From: FEN-1322 sp041663425 | Lineage (GTDB): Bacteria; Omnitrophota; Gorgyraeia; 2-01-FULL-45-10 | NCBI GenBank assembly: GCA_041663425.1 | Contig: JBAYMS010000009.1 | Coordinates: 1-45,122 of the forward strand | Direction: 5' to 3' | Length of the DNA stretch: 45,122 nucleotides | Shown: positions 17,303 through 24,321 of the stretch, one piece after another | Numbering within the stretch: position 1 is the first letter of the stretch | Layout: the number at the start of each line of letters is the position of its first letter | The notes under the pieces: model-generated | Databases searched by the model: none | Seen by the model: only the letters and a program-made list of their open reading frames with translations | What the model was told of the DNA's origin: nothing | Program-made: the position numbers and the translations under genes

Positions 17303-18544
17303 TTAAAAAATAAACAGAACATCTCCGCTTAATGTCACCTGATTTCTGTCTCCCCTGGCGAATACATTATGATCGGACCAGTCGTAGCGGACTTCCGGTC
17401 TGAACAATACTTGCGACAGGATCTTATCCTTTGGGAATGGTTTTATGGCCACACCCAAAGTTGCTTCGTAATAATTAGCCCCTATTGCTGCTCCGGTAGC
17501 AAAACCGTCTGATGAATCGTTAAACCATTCAAGACGTGTATTTATTGTAGCGTGTGGGTCGGCTGCATAGCTTGCGTAACCGGATACGCCTCCCCATTGT
17601 TTTGAACCTCTCTCCAGGCCTGGTATGTGCGGTGCGTTGACAAGGTCGAATCCTGCACCAAGACTGAGTTTATCGGTGACTTTTTGTGTTATAACCAAGT
17701 CAAGAGCTGTCCACCAGTCTTTCTTATCGCCCGCAGGCAGGCCTCGCCCTACTGCTATAGGGTATTGAGGGCCTAAATTGGCAACAAAAATGATGGCGGT
17801 TTTATCACTAGGGAGATAGGTTACCCGGCCTAGAATATCAAGATAGCCATCTGTATTTCTGGTGGATTGATTCCATCCTTCCGTAAACCCAAGATCAAAC
17901 GTCCACTGAGGGTTGAGCACATAGGTTCCAAGCACGCCCGTTTGAGTTCCGGGCTCAGCGTAGAAAAACTGGTAACTATAGGAATATAGAGCCCTCATGG
18001 GATCGCCGAAAGCCCCGTAAATATTAGCGCTAAAATGTTCGAATCCGGCTAGCTCGATCCATTTACCTGCGCGTATTTTAGCTGGCACATAAGGTAGCGC
18101 AACATCAACATATGCCTGCAAGGGGTCAAGTTGATACCTCCCTGTTTGGGTATCGCCGAGGCCGTTAGAGTGTATGAATCTGGCATCGTATCCCCAGATG
18201 CCTTCCAGTCGAAATCCAAGGTCGAATTGTTTTTTTGTAGCATCAACTGTGCGCTCGGCGTTTAAACTGATCTTATCCAGTAACGGCGTGTTCCTCAAAT
18301 TATTAAACGCTAGAAAAGTCGGTCCGGCATATGGTTGGGGAGCAGTGGTGTCATACATGTAACCACCTTCAGCATATCCATACACCTTAATACCAGCTTT
18401 ATTAAGTAATTCCGCCAGGCCTGCCTTATCTAGCGCGGTCATCACAAGCCCCTCAGGCACCTCGTCCGCATATAAGTGGAATGGCTGCAAATAGGTAGCA
18501 AGCAATGTAAACAGCGCTACAAAGGTTCTATTCATTATTCTCAT
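17303..18544 (-). CDS. Outer-membrane beta-barrel porin-like protein
   Basis: This protein of about 413 residues has a signal peptide (MRIMNRTFVALFTLL... to about LYA, residues 1-27), alternating amphipathic strands rich in Tyr, Trp and Gly, and a C-terminal Phe (LSGDVLFIF), all marks of an outer-membrane barrel. The frame opens at 18598, but the ATG at 18544 is chosen because AGGAGAGAGGG precedes it and the upstream part overlaps a terminator. It is the first gene of the operon with amt and glnB, suggesting passage of ammonium or a small nitrogen compound across the outer membrane. That role is inference from context. No specific porin family was recognised. Confidence 0.75.
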   Translation of the reverse strand: MRIMNRTFVALFTLLATYLQPFHLYADEVPEGLVMTALDKAGLAELLNKAGIKVYGYAEGGYMYDTTAPQPYAGPTFLAFNNLRNTPLLDKISLNAERTVDATKKQFDLGFRLEGIWGYDARFIHSNGLGDTQTGRYQLDPLQAYVDVALPYVPAKIRAGKWIELAGFEHFSANIYGAFGDPMRALYSYSYQFFYAEPGTQTGVLGTYVLNPQWTFDLGFTEGWNQSTRNTDGYLDILGRVTYLPSDKTAIIFVANLGPQYPIAVGRGLPAGDKKDWWTALDLVITQKVTDKLSLGAGFDLVNAPHIPGLERGSKQWGGVSGYASYAADPHATINTRLEWFNDSSDGFATGAAIGANYYEATLGVAIKPFPKDKILSQVLFRPEVRYDWSDHNVFARGDRNQVTLSGDVLFIF

Positions 18545-18574
18545 AAATCCCTCTCTCCTTTCTATGGTATAAAC

Positions 18575-18617
18575 AAAAAAATGGCGCCTTTCTCCCATCG
18601 TGGGAATAAAGACGCCA
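18575..18617 (-). terminator. Second leader terminator of the porin-amt-glnB operon
   Basis: On the minus strand TGGCGTCTTT(A)TTCCCA pairs with TGGGAGAAAGGCGCCA, a stem of about 16 bp with one bulged A and a CGA loop, followed by seven U. It lies 30 bases before the porin start codon. Its 5' arm overlaps the hexaloop hairpin at 18609-18624. Confidence 0.85.
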
Positions 18618-18624
18618 ACGTCTT
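18609..18624 (-). promoter_or_regulatory. Second P2-like hairpin in the porin-amt leader
   Basis: AAGAC pairs with GTCTT around GTTGGC on the minus strand. The loop has G at 4 and GGC at 4-6 like the other P2 loops, but G rather than A at position 1; the outer loop bases could also pair, giving a tetraloop. It overlaps the 5' arm of the second terminator, repeating the geometry of the first P2/terminator pair. Confidence 0.5.
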
Positions 18625-18657
18625 AAAAAAATAAAAGCGTTCTACTTCTTAGAACGC
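18625..18657 (-). terminator. First leader terminator of the porin-amt-glnB operon
   Basis: GCGTTCTA pairs with TAGAACGC (8 bp, loop AGAAG) on the minus strand and is followed by TTTTATTTTTTT. It could also end nadE transcripts, whose stop is about 70 bases upstream. The stem overlaps the P2 hairpin at 18649-18667. Confidence 0.85.
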
Positions 18658-18683
18658 CTATGTTTAAAACACATCTATGTGCT
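18649..18683 (-). promoter_or_regulatory. ANTAR-type dual hexaloop motif, porin-amt-glnB leader
   Basis: P1 (18668-18683) is AGCAC pairing with GTGTT around the loop ATAGAT. P2 (18649-18667) is TTAAAC pairing with GTTCTAA, one bulged C, around ATAGGC. Both loops have A at 1 and G at 4. P2 overlaps the first terminator. No strong promoter was seen between nadE and this motif, so the operon may be read from nadE or from an unrecognised promoter. Confidence 0.7.
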
Positions 18684-18728
18684 TGCTGCCTTACTGCTTG
18701 TCACCTCATGCATTGAAATGACTACGTT

Positions 18729-20405
18729 TTACTTGTACTTATTAGTGATCGGCATCCGTCTGTCTTTGCCGAAAGCTTTGGGCGTTATCTTAATACCAGG
18801 AGGAGACTGTCTCCTTTTGTATTCGCTCCTGTCTACCATATTCAGCACCTTACCTACAACTTCCTTATCGAAGCCCATGTTCACTATCTCGTCATAGCCT
18901 TTGTCTTCTTCGACATACTCCTTCAGTATCTGGTCCAGCATGTCATAGCTGGGAAGAGTATCCTGGTCTTTCTGGTTTGGCCGCAACTCAGCCGTTGGTG
19001 CTTTTGTAATTATCGATTCCGGTATGGCCATGCTTATAGAATTTCTGTATGAAACGAGTTTGTAAACCAATGTTTTCGGCACATCCTTTATTACCGCAAA
19101 GCCTCCGGCCATATCGCCGTAGAGCGTAGCGTATCCAGTGCTCATCTCAGACTTATTTCCAGTAGTTAAAACCATATAACCAAATTTATTTGACAGGGCC
19201 ATGAGAATGTTACCGCGTATCCTGGCCTGAATATTTTCTTCAGTTATGTTTTTTGGCGCGCCTGCAAATTGCTGCTCCAGGGACATGAGATATATTTTGA
19301 ATATATGGTCGATCGAAATGGCATTAAGTTTGATGCCCAGATTGGCACATACAGCCCTTGCATCTGTTTCTGACTGAGAAGAAGAGTATCGTGTCGGCAT
19401 ATAGACGCCAAGGACATTGTCTTTTCCCAACGCATCCACCGCGAGAACCGCTACTAAAGCAGAATCTACCCCTCCCGACATGCCTATGACAACTTTTTTA
19501 AATCCATTCTTTAAAACATAGTCCTTAAGTCCCAAAAGCAGGGCCTGGTATATCTCTGCCGTTAACTCCAGCGGGCGTGTATCCTTTTTAAGAAGCACAG
19601 GCTTATTTTTTGGTGTATATGATTCAGTTATTAATATAGCTGTCTTAGAAACATTATTTTTATCTACCGGCACATCTACATCAATAGCCACAATATCTTC
19701 CTTAAAAGCCTCCGCCCTGGCCAACACTTTTCCCGTTCCGTCCACGACCATGCTCTGTCCGTCAAATACCAGTTCATCCTGACCACCCACCAGATTTGCG
19801 TAGCTGACAACTACATTGTTCGCTTTCGCCTGGCTTTTAACTATATCCTCACGCTCTTTGACTTTGCCGGCATGATAGGGCGAAGAGTTTATATTTATTA
19901 TAAGCTTTGCTCCAAGCGCAGCCTGCGCACAAAGCGGACCTTCCGTATGCCATATATCTTCACAAACATTCGCGCCGAATATAAAGTCGCCCAATTTAAA
20001 TATGCGGGAATCTTTACCCGGCTTAAAATAGCGCTTTTCATCAAATACCCCATAGTTCGGCAATAATTCTTTGCGGCAGACGCCCTTGACCTCTCCTTTA
20101 TATATGACCGCAGCCGCATTGTAGAGATCTTGTCCAGACCTATCAATAAAACCAACTATAGCTACCATATCGTTAACAGCTTTAGTTATGCGCTTCAGGG
20201 CCTCCAGATTATCATCGACAAAGGCTTTCTTTAGTAGTAAATCTTCCGGTGGGTATCCGGTTATAGTAAGCTCGGGAAACGAGATTATATCAGCCCCTAT
20301 AGTTTTGGCCTTCTGTAGGCATTCGATGACTTTGTCTGCGTTACCTTTAAGGTCACCGACCGTGCAGTTTATCTGCGCTATACATAATCTTAAATTTTTT
20401 TTCAT
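18729..20405 (-). CDS. nadE: Glutamine-dependent NAD+ synthetase
   Basis: This 558-residue two-domain enzyme performs the last step of NAD synthesis, amidating nicotinate adenine dinucleotide with ammonia from glutamine. The N-terminal nitrilase-type glutaminase has the Glu-Lys-Cys triad at E45 (SFPELTITGYPPEDLL), K112 (CRKELLPNYGVFDE) and C148 (GANVCEDIWH). The C-terminal synthetase has the pyrophosphate loop SGGVDS at residues 310-315 and TTGNKSEMSTGYATLYGDMAGG. It has its own consensus promoter and an ANTAR-type leader. That places a glutamine-consuming gene inside the probable nitrogen regulon. Confidence 0.96.
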   Translation of the reverse strand: MKKNLRLCIAQINCTVGDLKGNADKVIECLQKAKTIGADIISFPELTITGYPPEDLLLKKAFVDDNLEALKRITKAVNDMVAIVGFIDRSGQDLYNAAAVIYKGEVKGVCRKELLPNYGVFDEKRYFKPGKDSRIFKLGDFIFGANVCEDIWHTEGPLCAQAALGAKLIININSSPYHAGKVKEREDIVKSQAKANNVVVSYANLVGGQDELVFDGQSMVVDGTGKVLARAEAFKEDIVAIDVDVPVDKNNVSKTAILITESYTPKNKPVLLKKDTRPLELTAEIYQALLLGLKDYVLKNGFKKVVIGMSGGVDSALVAVLAVDALGKDNVLGVYMPTRYSSSQSETDARAVCANLGIKLNAISIDHIFKIYLMSLEQQFAGAPKNITEENIQARIRGNILMALSNKFGYMVLTTGNKSEMSTGYATLYGDMAGGFAVIKDVPKTLVYKLVSYRNSISMAIPESIITKAPTAELRPNQKDQDTLPSYDMLDQILKEYVEEDKGYDEIVNMGFDKEVVGKVLNMVDRSEYKRRQSPPGIKITPKAFGKDRRMPITNKYK

Positions 20406-20418
20406 AAATTTTTATCCT

Positions 20419-20461
20419 AAAAAACAAAAAGCGCCCTCATCCTTTCATCGGATTCGGACGC
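20419..20461 (-). terminator. Leader terminator upstream of nadE
   Basis: On the minus strand GCGTCC-GA-ATCC pairs with GGAT-GA-GGGCGC. The tandem G-A mismatches are of the sheared type and the loop is 7 bases. TTTTTGTTTTTT follows. It lies between promoter and ATG, so it is an attenuator. The 5' arm overlaps the hairpin at 20456-20469. Confidence 0.8.
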
Positions 20462-20488
20462 CAGAGTCCCTTACTGTCTTCATTAACA
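20456..20488 (-). promoter_or_regulatory. ANTAR-type dual hexaloop motif, nadE leader
   Basis: P1 (20475-20488) is TGTT pairing with GACA around AATGAA, with A1 and G4. P2 (20456-20469) is GGAC pairing with GTCC around TCTGGC, which has G4 and the GGC end but T at position 1. P1 starts at about the transcription start, as in the glutamine synthetase leader. P2 overlaps the terminator 5' arm. Confidence 0.6.
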
Positions 20489-20493
20489 TAATA

Positions 20494-20521
20494 AGTATAG
20501 CATATTTAAAAAATTTGTCAA
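20494..20521 (-). promoter_or_regulatory. Promoter of nadE, with repeat-derived -35
   Basis: The -35 TTGACA is at 20516-20521 and the -10 TATACT at 20494-20499 on the minus strand, 16 bases apart. The -35 overlaps the end of the dispersed repeat copy at 20519-20532. Confidence 0.85.
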
Positions 20522-20532
20522 GTTTATTATGT
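20519..20532 (-). repeat. Dispersed intergenic repeat, copy B (one mismatch)
   Basis: CAAGTTTATTATGT differs by one base from the 14-mer at 7127. The flank TGCGAGATCGGCCAA also resembles the flank of copy A. It lies between the GAF-ANTAR gene and nadE and supplies part of the nadE -35 box. Confidence 0.6.
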
Positions 20533-20548
20533 TGCGAGATCGGCCAAA

Positions 20549-21265
20549 TTATTTTTTCTTCATGTTTTCAATAAGTATGATCGCCTCGGCGATCTCGCGC
20601 ATCGTTTTACGAAGGTCCATGCTCTGCTTCTGAATTCGCCGGAACGCCTCTTCCTCGCTCATTGCCTGTTCCCGCATTAATATACCCTTCGCTCTCTCGA
20701 CGAGCTTTCGGGTCTCGAGCTCTTCCTGGGCTACTTTAGTTTTTACCATCAGCCCGGCATTATCAATAACAATAGCTGCCTGGTTTGCAACGGTTGTTAA
20801 GATGTTGATTTCATTTTTGGTGAACTTGTGAGGATTGGAAGTATAATTATTCAGCACACCTATTACCTTACCTCTTACGGCTAGAGGGACGGAAAGCAAT
20901 GAAGACAGCCCCTCCTTTGCAGCGATATATTTATATTTATACTCAGGCTCTTTGGAAAGGTCATACACTACCTTAGGTTTATTTTCAAGGGCCGCTTTTC
21001 CCGCAATGCCTTCACCCATCTTCAGGCTCGGTTTTTTATTATACACTTCACTCATCGACTGAGTTGCCTTTAAGACCAACTCCCCTGTTTTGTCGTCAAT
21101 AAGCATAAGGGAACATATCTTAGAATTCATTATTTCAGCGGTAACAGTTACTATAAGCTTCAATATATCTTCCAGATAAAGATTTGAGGTTATGGTCTTG
21201 CTTACTTTTGAAAGGGCTTCAAATTGCTTGGCATGCGAGATAGTTTTTTTGCGGCTTGTTGCCAT
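20549..21265 (-). CDS. GAF-ANTAR RNA-binding antitermination regulator
   Basis: This 238-residue cytoplasmic protein has a GAF sensor domain at about residues 12-168 and an ANTAR domain at about 182-236 (LVERAKGILMREQAMSEEEAF then the IAEAII helix). ANTAR domains bind dual hexaloop RNA hairpins and block terminators. There is no receiver domain or phosphorylation site, so the signal should come through the GAF domain or a partner. It is third in an operon after the STAS-PilZ protein and the PflX-like radical SAM protein, starting 4 bases after the latter. nadE lies immediately downstream. It is the only ANTAR protein in the window and the natural candidate to act on the nitrogen leaders; that link is inference. 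Confidence 0.9.
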   Translation of the reverse strand: MATSRKKTISHAKQFEALSKVSKTITSNLYLEDILKLIVTVTAEIMNSKICSLMLIDDKTGELVLKATQSMSEVYNKKPSLKMGEGIAGKAALENKPKVVYDLSKEPEYKYKYIAAKEGLSSLLSVPLAVRGKVIGVLNNYTSNPHKFTKNEINILTTVANQAAIVIDNAGLMVKTKVAQEELETRKLVERAKGILMREQAMSEEEAFRRIQKQSMDLRKTMREIAEAIILIENMKKK

Positions 21266-21269
21266 TTAG

Positions 21270-22211
21270 CTATATCCTGGGTTTTATATTCGTTCCTAAA
21301 AATTTATCATCGTTTCCCGATGGGTTTTCCTGAACCCAACCATTATTTAACCCCAAAAGCTTCGCAGCGTCAACTACATTCTTATATTCATCGTCCGTTA
21401 CACCGCGCGACAGCTCGGTATAATCAAACGATTTGTGTGTGGGATAATACTGGCTCATGATGCTTAAATAGGCGTTGGGGGATATTTTTTGTTTTATGAA
21501 TTTAAGCGTTTCCGGAGTTCCGGAGATATTGTTTGGTAAAGACAGGAGTCTTATTATAATTCCTTTTTTTGCGATGCCATCATCGTCGATGAGCAGATCT
21601 CCTACCTGGTCGTGCATTTCTTTTACAGCCAGCCTGTTTACTTCAACATAATCAGGAGCATCGGAATATTTGGAGGCCATTGCATTATTTGAATACCGCA
21701 TGTCAGGCATGTATATATCAACTATTCCTGAAAGTATCTTTATCGTTTCAAGGCTATCGTAACCGCTGGTGTTGTAGGCTATCGGAATATTCAATCCGGC
21801 TTCGCAGGCTTTTTCAAGCGCGAAGACTATCTGAGGAACGAAGTGCGTGGGAGTTACGAGGTTGATATTGTGGCAGCCTATTTTTTGCAGGTATAGCATG
21901 ATCTCAGAGAGTTTTTCTACTGATGTCTCACTGCCTTTATCGAGCTGGCTGAAAGAATAATTCTGACAATACACACATTTCATATTACAGCCGGAAAAGA
22001 ATATAGTGCCCGAGCCCTTCCTCCCCGATATCGGAGGTTCTTCTCCGCGGTGCGCAAGATAGCTGTAAACCACAGGATTATAAGGCGCCCTGCAATATCC
22101 GGTATGTCCGTCAGTTCTGTTAATACCGCACGCACGTGGACATATAATGCAGTTTTTTAAGGAGTCTTTGAAGTGGCTGCTAGCTTTGCGTAAGGCCGCT
22201 AACTTGCTCAT
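21270..22211 (-). CDS. PflX-like radical SAM protein (COG1313 type)
   Basis: This 313-residue protein has the radical SAM cluster motif at C75, C79, C82 (GCNMKCVYCQNY) and an N-terminal cysteine set at C21, C24, C28 and C40 (CIICPRACGINR...GYC). It resembles the uncharacterised pyruvate-formate-lyase-activase homologues called PflX. No partner glycyl radical enzyme is visible. Its ATG overlaps the stop of the STAS-PilZ gene by one base (TAATG) and the GAF-ANTAR gene follows after 4 bases, so the three are tightly coupled. Substrate is unknown. Confidence 0.85.
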   Translation of the reverse strand: MSKLAALRKASSHFKDSLKNCIICPRACGINRTDGHTGYCRAPYNPVVYSYLAHRGEEPPISGRKGSGTIFFSGCNMKCVYCQNYSFSQLDKGSETSVEKLSEIMLYLQKIGCHNINLVTPTHFVPQIVFALEKACEAGLNIPIAYNTSGYDSLETIKILSGIVDIYMPDMRYSNNAMASKYSDAPDYVEVNRLAVKEMHDQVGDLLIDDDGIAKKGIIIRLLSLPNNISGTPETLKFIKQKISPNAYLSIMSQYYPTHKSFDYTELSRGVTDDEYKNVVDAAKLLGLNNGWVQENPSGNDDKFLGTNIKPRI

Positions 22212-22924
22212 TAAGATTGATCGGCTCTATGGCTCACGTTTTTATCTATGAAATCCACTATCGCCCTTTCCTTTTCCATGGTTAGATGGGAAAAAGACAC
22301 TCCCATTCCGGGATAGGCGTGAGGTTGCAGTTCTTTGTCAGCAAGCCACGAAACTCGTCCAGTAGCGTCAAGGACAGCGGCTGAATCGGGCATGACGAAA
22401 TGCAGATCCAGAAGAGTTCCTACGGGCAATGTATGTTTAGTGTAAATGTAAAGACCTGCCGCGCTTATATTAAGCACGTTTCCATTAAAAGATTTTGGGT
22501 TTCTATTATCACTGACCATCTGATATTTCACGTTCAGGTGGATATCGAGCCTGGGGAACTTGCGGCGTAAGTGCATCTTCTGGACTTCACTTTCCGTGAA
22601 GCTGCTGATCGCGGTCTCTTCATCCGAATATATCTCAAAAACAGAGTCAAGCTTTACCACCTTCAGCATTTCTACCACAGAAATCGGCACGTTCAGTAAT
22701 TTTAGCTTTCCGTTATGGTTTATAATGTTTTTGTATGCTATAGCAAGTATTGAAAGGCCGTTATAATCTACGACGTCAACGTTTTCGAAATTAAATATAA
22801 TACTTAGTTTGCCGGAGTTGACCAGCCACCCAACCATTTCTATCAACTCGGAAGAGTTTATATCGATGCGGCCATCGATATCGAGTATGTTTATATCGTC
22901 TTGTTCTCGTATTCTTATAGACAT
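22211..22924 (-). CDS. STAS-PilZ two-domain protein
   Basis: This 237-residue protein has an N-terminal STAS (anti-sigma-factor-antagonist-like) domain at about 1-105 and a PilZ domain at about 118-228. The PilZ c-di-GMP motifs are present as RRKFPR and NISAAGL. The STAS phospho-acceptor position, normally D-S/T-S-G, reads DYNGLS, so the usual serine switch seems absent. It leads the operon with the radical SAM and GAF-ANTAR genes. A role joining c-di-GMP to the downstream regulator is possible but only contextual. Confidence 0.85.
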   Translation of the reverse strand: MSIRIREQDDINILDIDGRIDINSSELIEMVGWLVNSGKLSIIFNFENVDVVDYNGLSILAIAYKNIINHNGKLKLLNVPISVVEMLKVVKLDSVFEIYSDEETAISSFTESEVQKMHLRRKFPRLDIHLNVKYQMVSDNRNPKSFNGNVLNISAAGLYIYTKHTLPVGTLLDLHFVMPDSAAVLDATGRVSWLADKELQPHAYPGMGVSFSHLTMEKERAIVDFIDKNVSHRADQS

Positions 22925-22935
22925 CAGAACTCCGG

Positions 22936-23073
22936 TTATTGGCGGAAGAAAAAGGTATTTACGCCTCTGCCCATACGGTTAATATCTTTGCCGACCCCTG
23001 TAACGGTTTCTCCGCATCCTGTCATTATAACAGTAATTACAAGCATCGTTATTAATAATTTCAGCTTTTTCAT
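22936..23073 (-). CDS. Entericidin-like small lipoprotein
   Basis: This 45-codon ORF has a basic start (MKKLKLL), a hydrophobic stretch and a lipobox ending VIMTGC, so Cys20 would be lipidated. The mature part contains TGVGKDINRMGRGVNTFF, which resembles entericidin A/B (VKGAGKDIEKAGEKI-type) peptides. An AAGG sequence lies upstream of the ATG at 23073. It sits 11 bases from the STAS-PilZ start. Entericidins are envelope lipoproteins of toxin-antidote type in enterobacteria; here only family resemblance can be claimed. Confidence 0.65.
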   Translation of the reverse strand: MKKLKLLITMLVITVIMTGCGETVTGVGKDINRMGRGVNTFFFRQ

Positions 23074-23095
23074 ACTAAGCCTTTCAGGTGCAAGG

Positions 23096-23133
23096 AAAAA
23101 AGCCATATCTTTTAAAAAAAATATGGCTTTTTT
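23096..23133 (-). terminator. Bidirectional intrinsic terminator
   Basis: AAAAAGCCATAT pairs with ATATGGCTTTTT across a 12-base loop, with U runs in either direction. On the minus strand it ends the transcript of the secreted small protein at 23162-23515. Confidence 0.8.
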
Positions 23134-23161
23134 CCATTATCAAATAGAATGCGCTTCGTTA

Positions 23162-23515
23162 TTACTTTACTTCTTCTTTGTTCGCGTTAGTTGGGATTGC
23201 GACTGTTCCCTCTACCGCTTTCTTCGTGGTTTCAGCTGTTCCGATGAGAGGCTCGGTAACTAAATCTTTTGTTTTTCCGAGGCTTCCCGAAGTAACCTGT
23301 CCGACAGTTTTCACTTCTTTCGTAACCACATTTGTGGTGCCCTTCGCAGCTTCAGTAACCACGCCCGCAGTTTCGTTTGTTACATTTGCAGGATAGTTAA
23401 AAAGCTTCTGCCACCAAGTCTTCGCTTTTTGAGCGCCGGTCTGGTCTGCTGCATAAGATATGCCGCTAAGTATGAAGCACAATGCCAATACTACGATTAC
23501 TAATTTCTTTGCCAT
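23162..23515 (-). CDS. Small secreted protein of unknown function
   Basis: This 117-residue protein has a clear signal peptide (MAKKLVIVVLALCFILSGISYA, cleavage after residue 22). The mature part is rich in Thr, Val, Lys and Glu, with imperfect repeats of the form VTxEAAKGTTNVVTKEVKTV, and contains KTWWQKLFNYPANVTNETAG. The KLFNxPANVTNE segment loosely recalls the TIGR04073-like protein at 31624. No enzymatic motif is visible. It has its own promoter and terminator, so it is monocistronic. Probably periplasmic. Confidence 0.6.
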   Translation of the reverse strand: MAKKLVIVVLALCFILSGISYAADQTGAQKAKTWWQKLFNYPANVTNETAGVVTEAAKGTTNVVTKEVKTVGQVTSGSLGKTKDLVTEPLIGTAETTKKAVEGTVAIPTNANKEEVK

Positions 23516-23542
23516 TTCTTCCCCCTTTCATAATTTGTGCTA

Positions 23543-23571
23543 AGTCTATCACAACTAACTATTGTTGGCAA
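23543..23571 (-). promoter_or_regulatory. Promoter of the small secreted protein
   Basis: On the minus strand TTGCCA (23566-23571) and TAGACT (23543-23548) are separated by 17 bases. The ATG is about 28 bases from the -10 and is preceded by GGGGGAAG. Confidence 0.55.
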
Positions 23572-23579
23572 GTAAAATA

Positions 23580-24026
23580 TTATTTGAGTATCTGCGCGAC
23601 GATCGAACTGATAGCTTTGCCGTCGGCCTTGCCCTTCACTTTCTCCATCAACGCTTTCATGACTTTGCCGGTATCCTGTTTTGAAGCAGCGCCTATCTCG
23701 GATATCGTTGCTTTTACGATCTCTGTCAGCTCTTCTTCGGCAAGCTGTTCAGGCAGATACTCTCCGAGTATTTTAAGTTCGGCTTTTTCTTTGTCTGCAA
23801 GATCAGGCCTGTTCCCCTTGGTGAACTGATCGATCGATTCGCGATGCTGCTTAGCGTGGCGCTGAAGCACCTCTATGACCCCGCCGTCATCAAGCGACTT
23901 TATATTTTTTTCGATCTGTAAAGTCTTAATGGTAGACAGCGCCATCCTAAGCACGGACACCTTTAAAGAATTACCTTCTTTTAAGGCGCTCTTTACATCT
24001 ATTTCTAGTTTCTCGTATAGGCTCAT
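23580..24026 (-). CDS. GatB/YqeY domain protein
   Basis: This 148-residue YqeY family protein is alpha-helical and related to the C-terminal tRNA-interacting tail of GatB. Marks are EGNSLKVSVLRMALSTIKTLQIEK near the start, EYLPEQLAEEELTEIV, and KVMKALMEKVKGKADGKAIS in the C-terminal region. The frame opens at 24050, but the ATG at 24026 (MSLYEKLEIDVKSALKEG) gives the normal family start and has GAGGAG upstream. It follows the cold-shock gene by about 70 bases. Function is not established for the stand-alone family. Confidence 0.85.
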   Translation of the reverse strand: MSLYEKLEIDVKSALKEGNSLKVSVLRMALSTIKTLQIEKNIKSLDDGGVIEVLQRHAKQHRESIDQFTKGNRPDLADKEKAELKILGEYLPEQLAEEELTEIVKATISEIGAASKQDTGKVMKALMEKVKGKADGKAISSIVAQILK

Positions 24027-24094
24027 AAGAAAATACTGCTCCTCTATCATTGTTTGAATGATATTTTTTAATCCGGCGGGTTTGCGACTATATC

Positions 24095-24298
24095 CTAAGA
24101 CGTCTTAACGACTTTCGTCGCCTGATCGCCTTTAGGGCCCTGGACTATTTCGAACTGTACTGTTTCGCCTTCCTTGAGGGTTTTGTAACCTTCTCCTTCA
24201 ATAGCTGAATGGTGGACGAATACGTCTTTACCAGTATCCGCTATAATAAAGCCAAACCCTTTTTTATCGTTGAACCACTTTACTGTTCCCTGTGCCAT
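24095..24298 (-). CDS. Cold-shock domain RNA chaperone
   Basis: This 67-residue CspA-type OB-fold protein has the RNP motifs KGFGFI (residues 14-19) and VFVHHSAI. It would melt secondary structure in mRNA. It is full length with a strong GAGGGAGG ribosome site. A promoter inside the 3' end of def and a terminator-like hairpin in the leader suggest expression separate from def and control by RNA structure. Confidence 0.95.
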   Translation of the reverse strand: MAQGTVKWFNDKKGFGFIIADTGKDVFVHHSAIEGEGYKTLKEGETVQFEIVQGPKGDQATKVVKTS

Positions 24299-24321
24299 TT
24301 AAAGCGTCACCTCCCTCGCCA

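Noticed and set aside
18598..18660. Start of the porin at 18598
   Set aside because: It would place the first 18 codons in a terminator and before the signal peptide; the ATG at 18544 has a good ribosome site.
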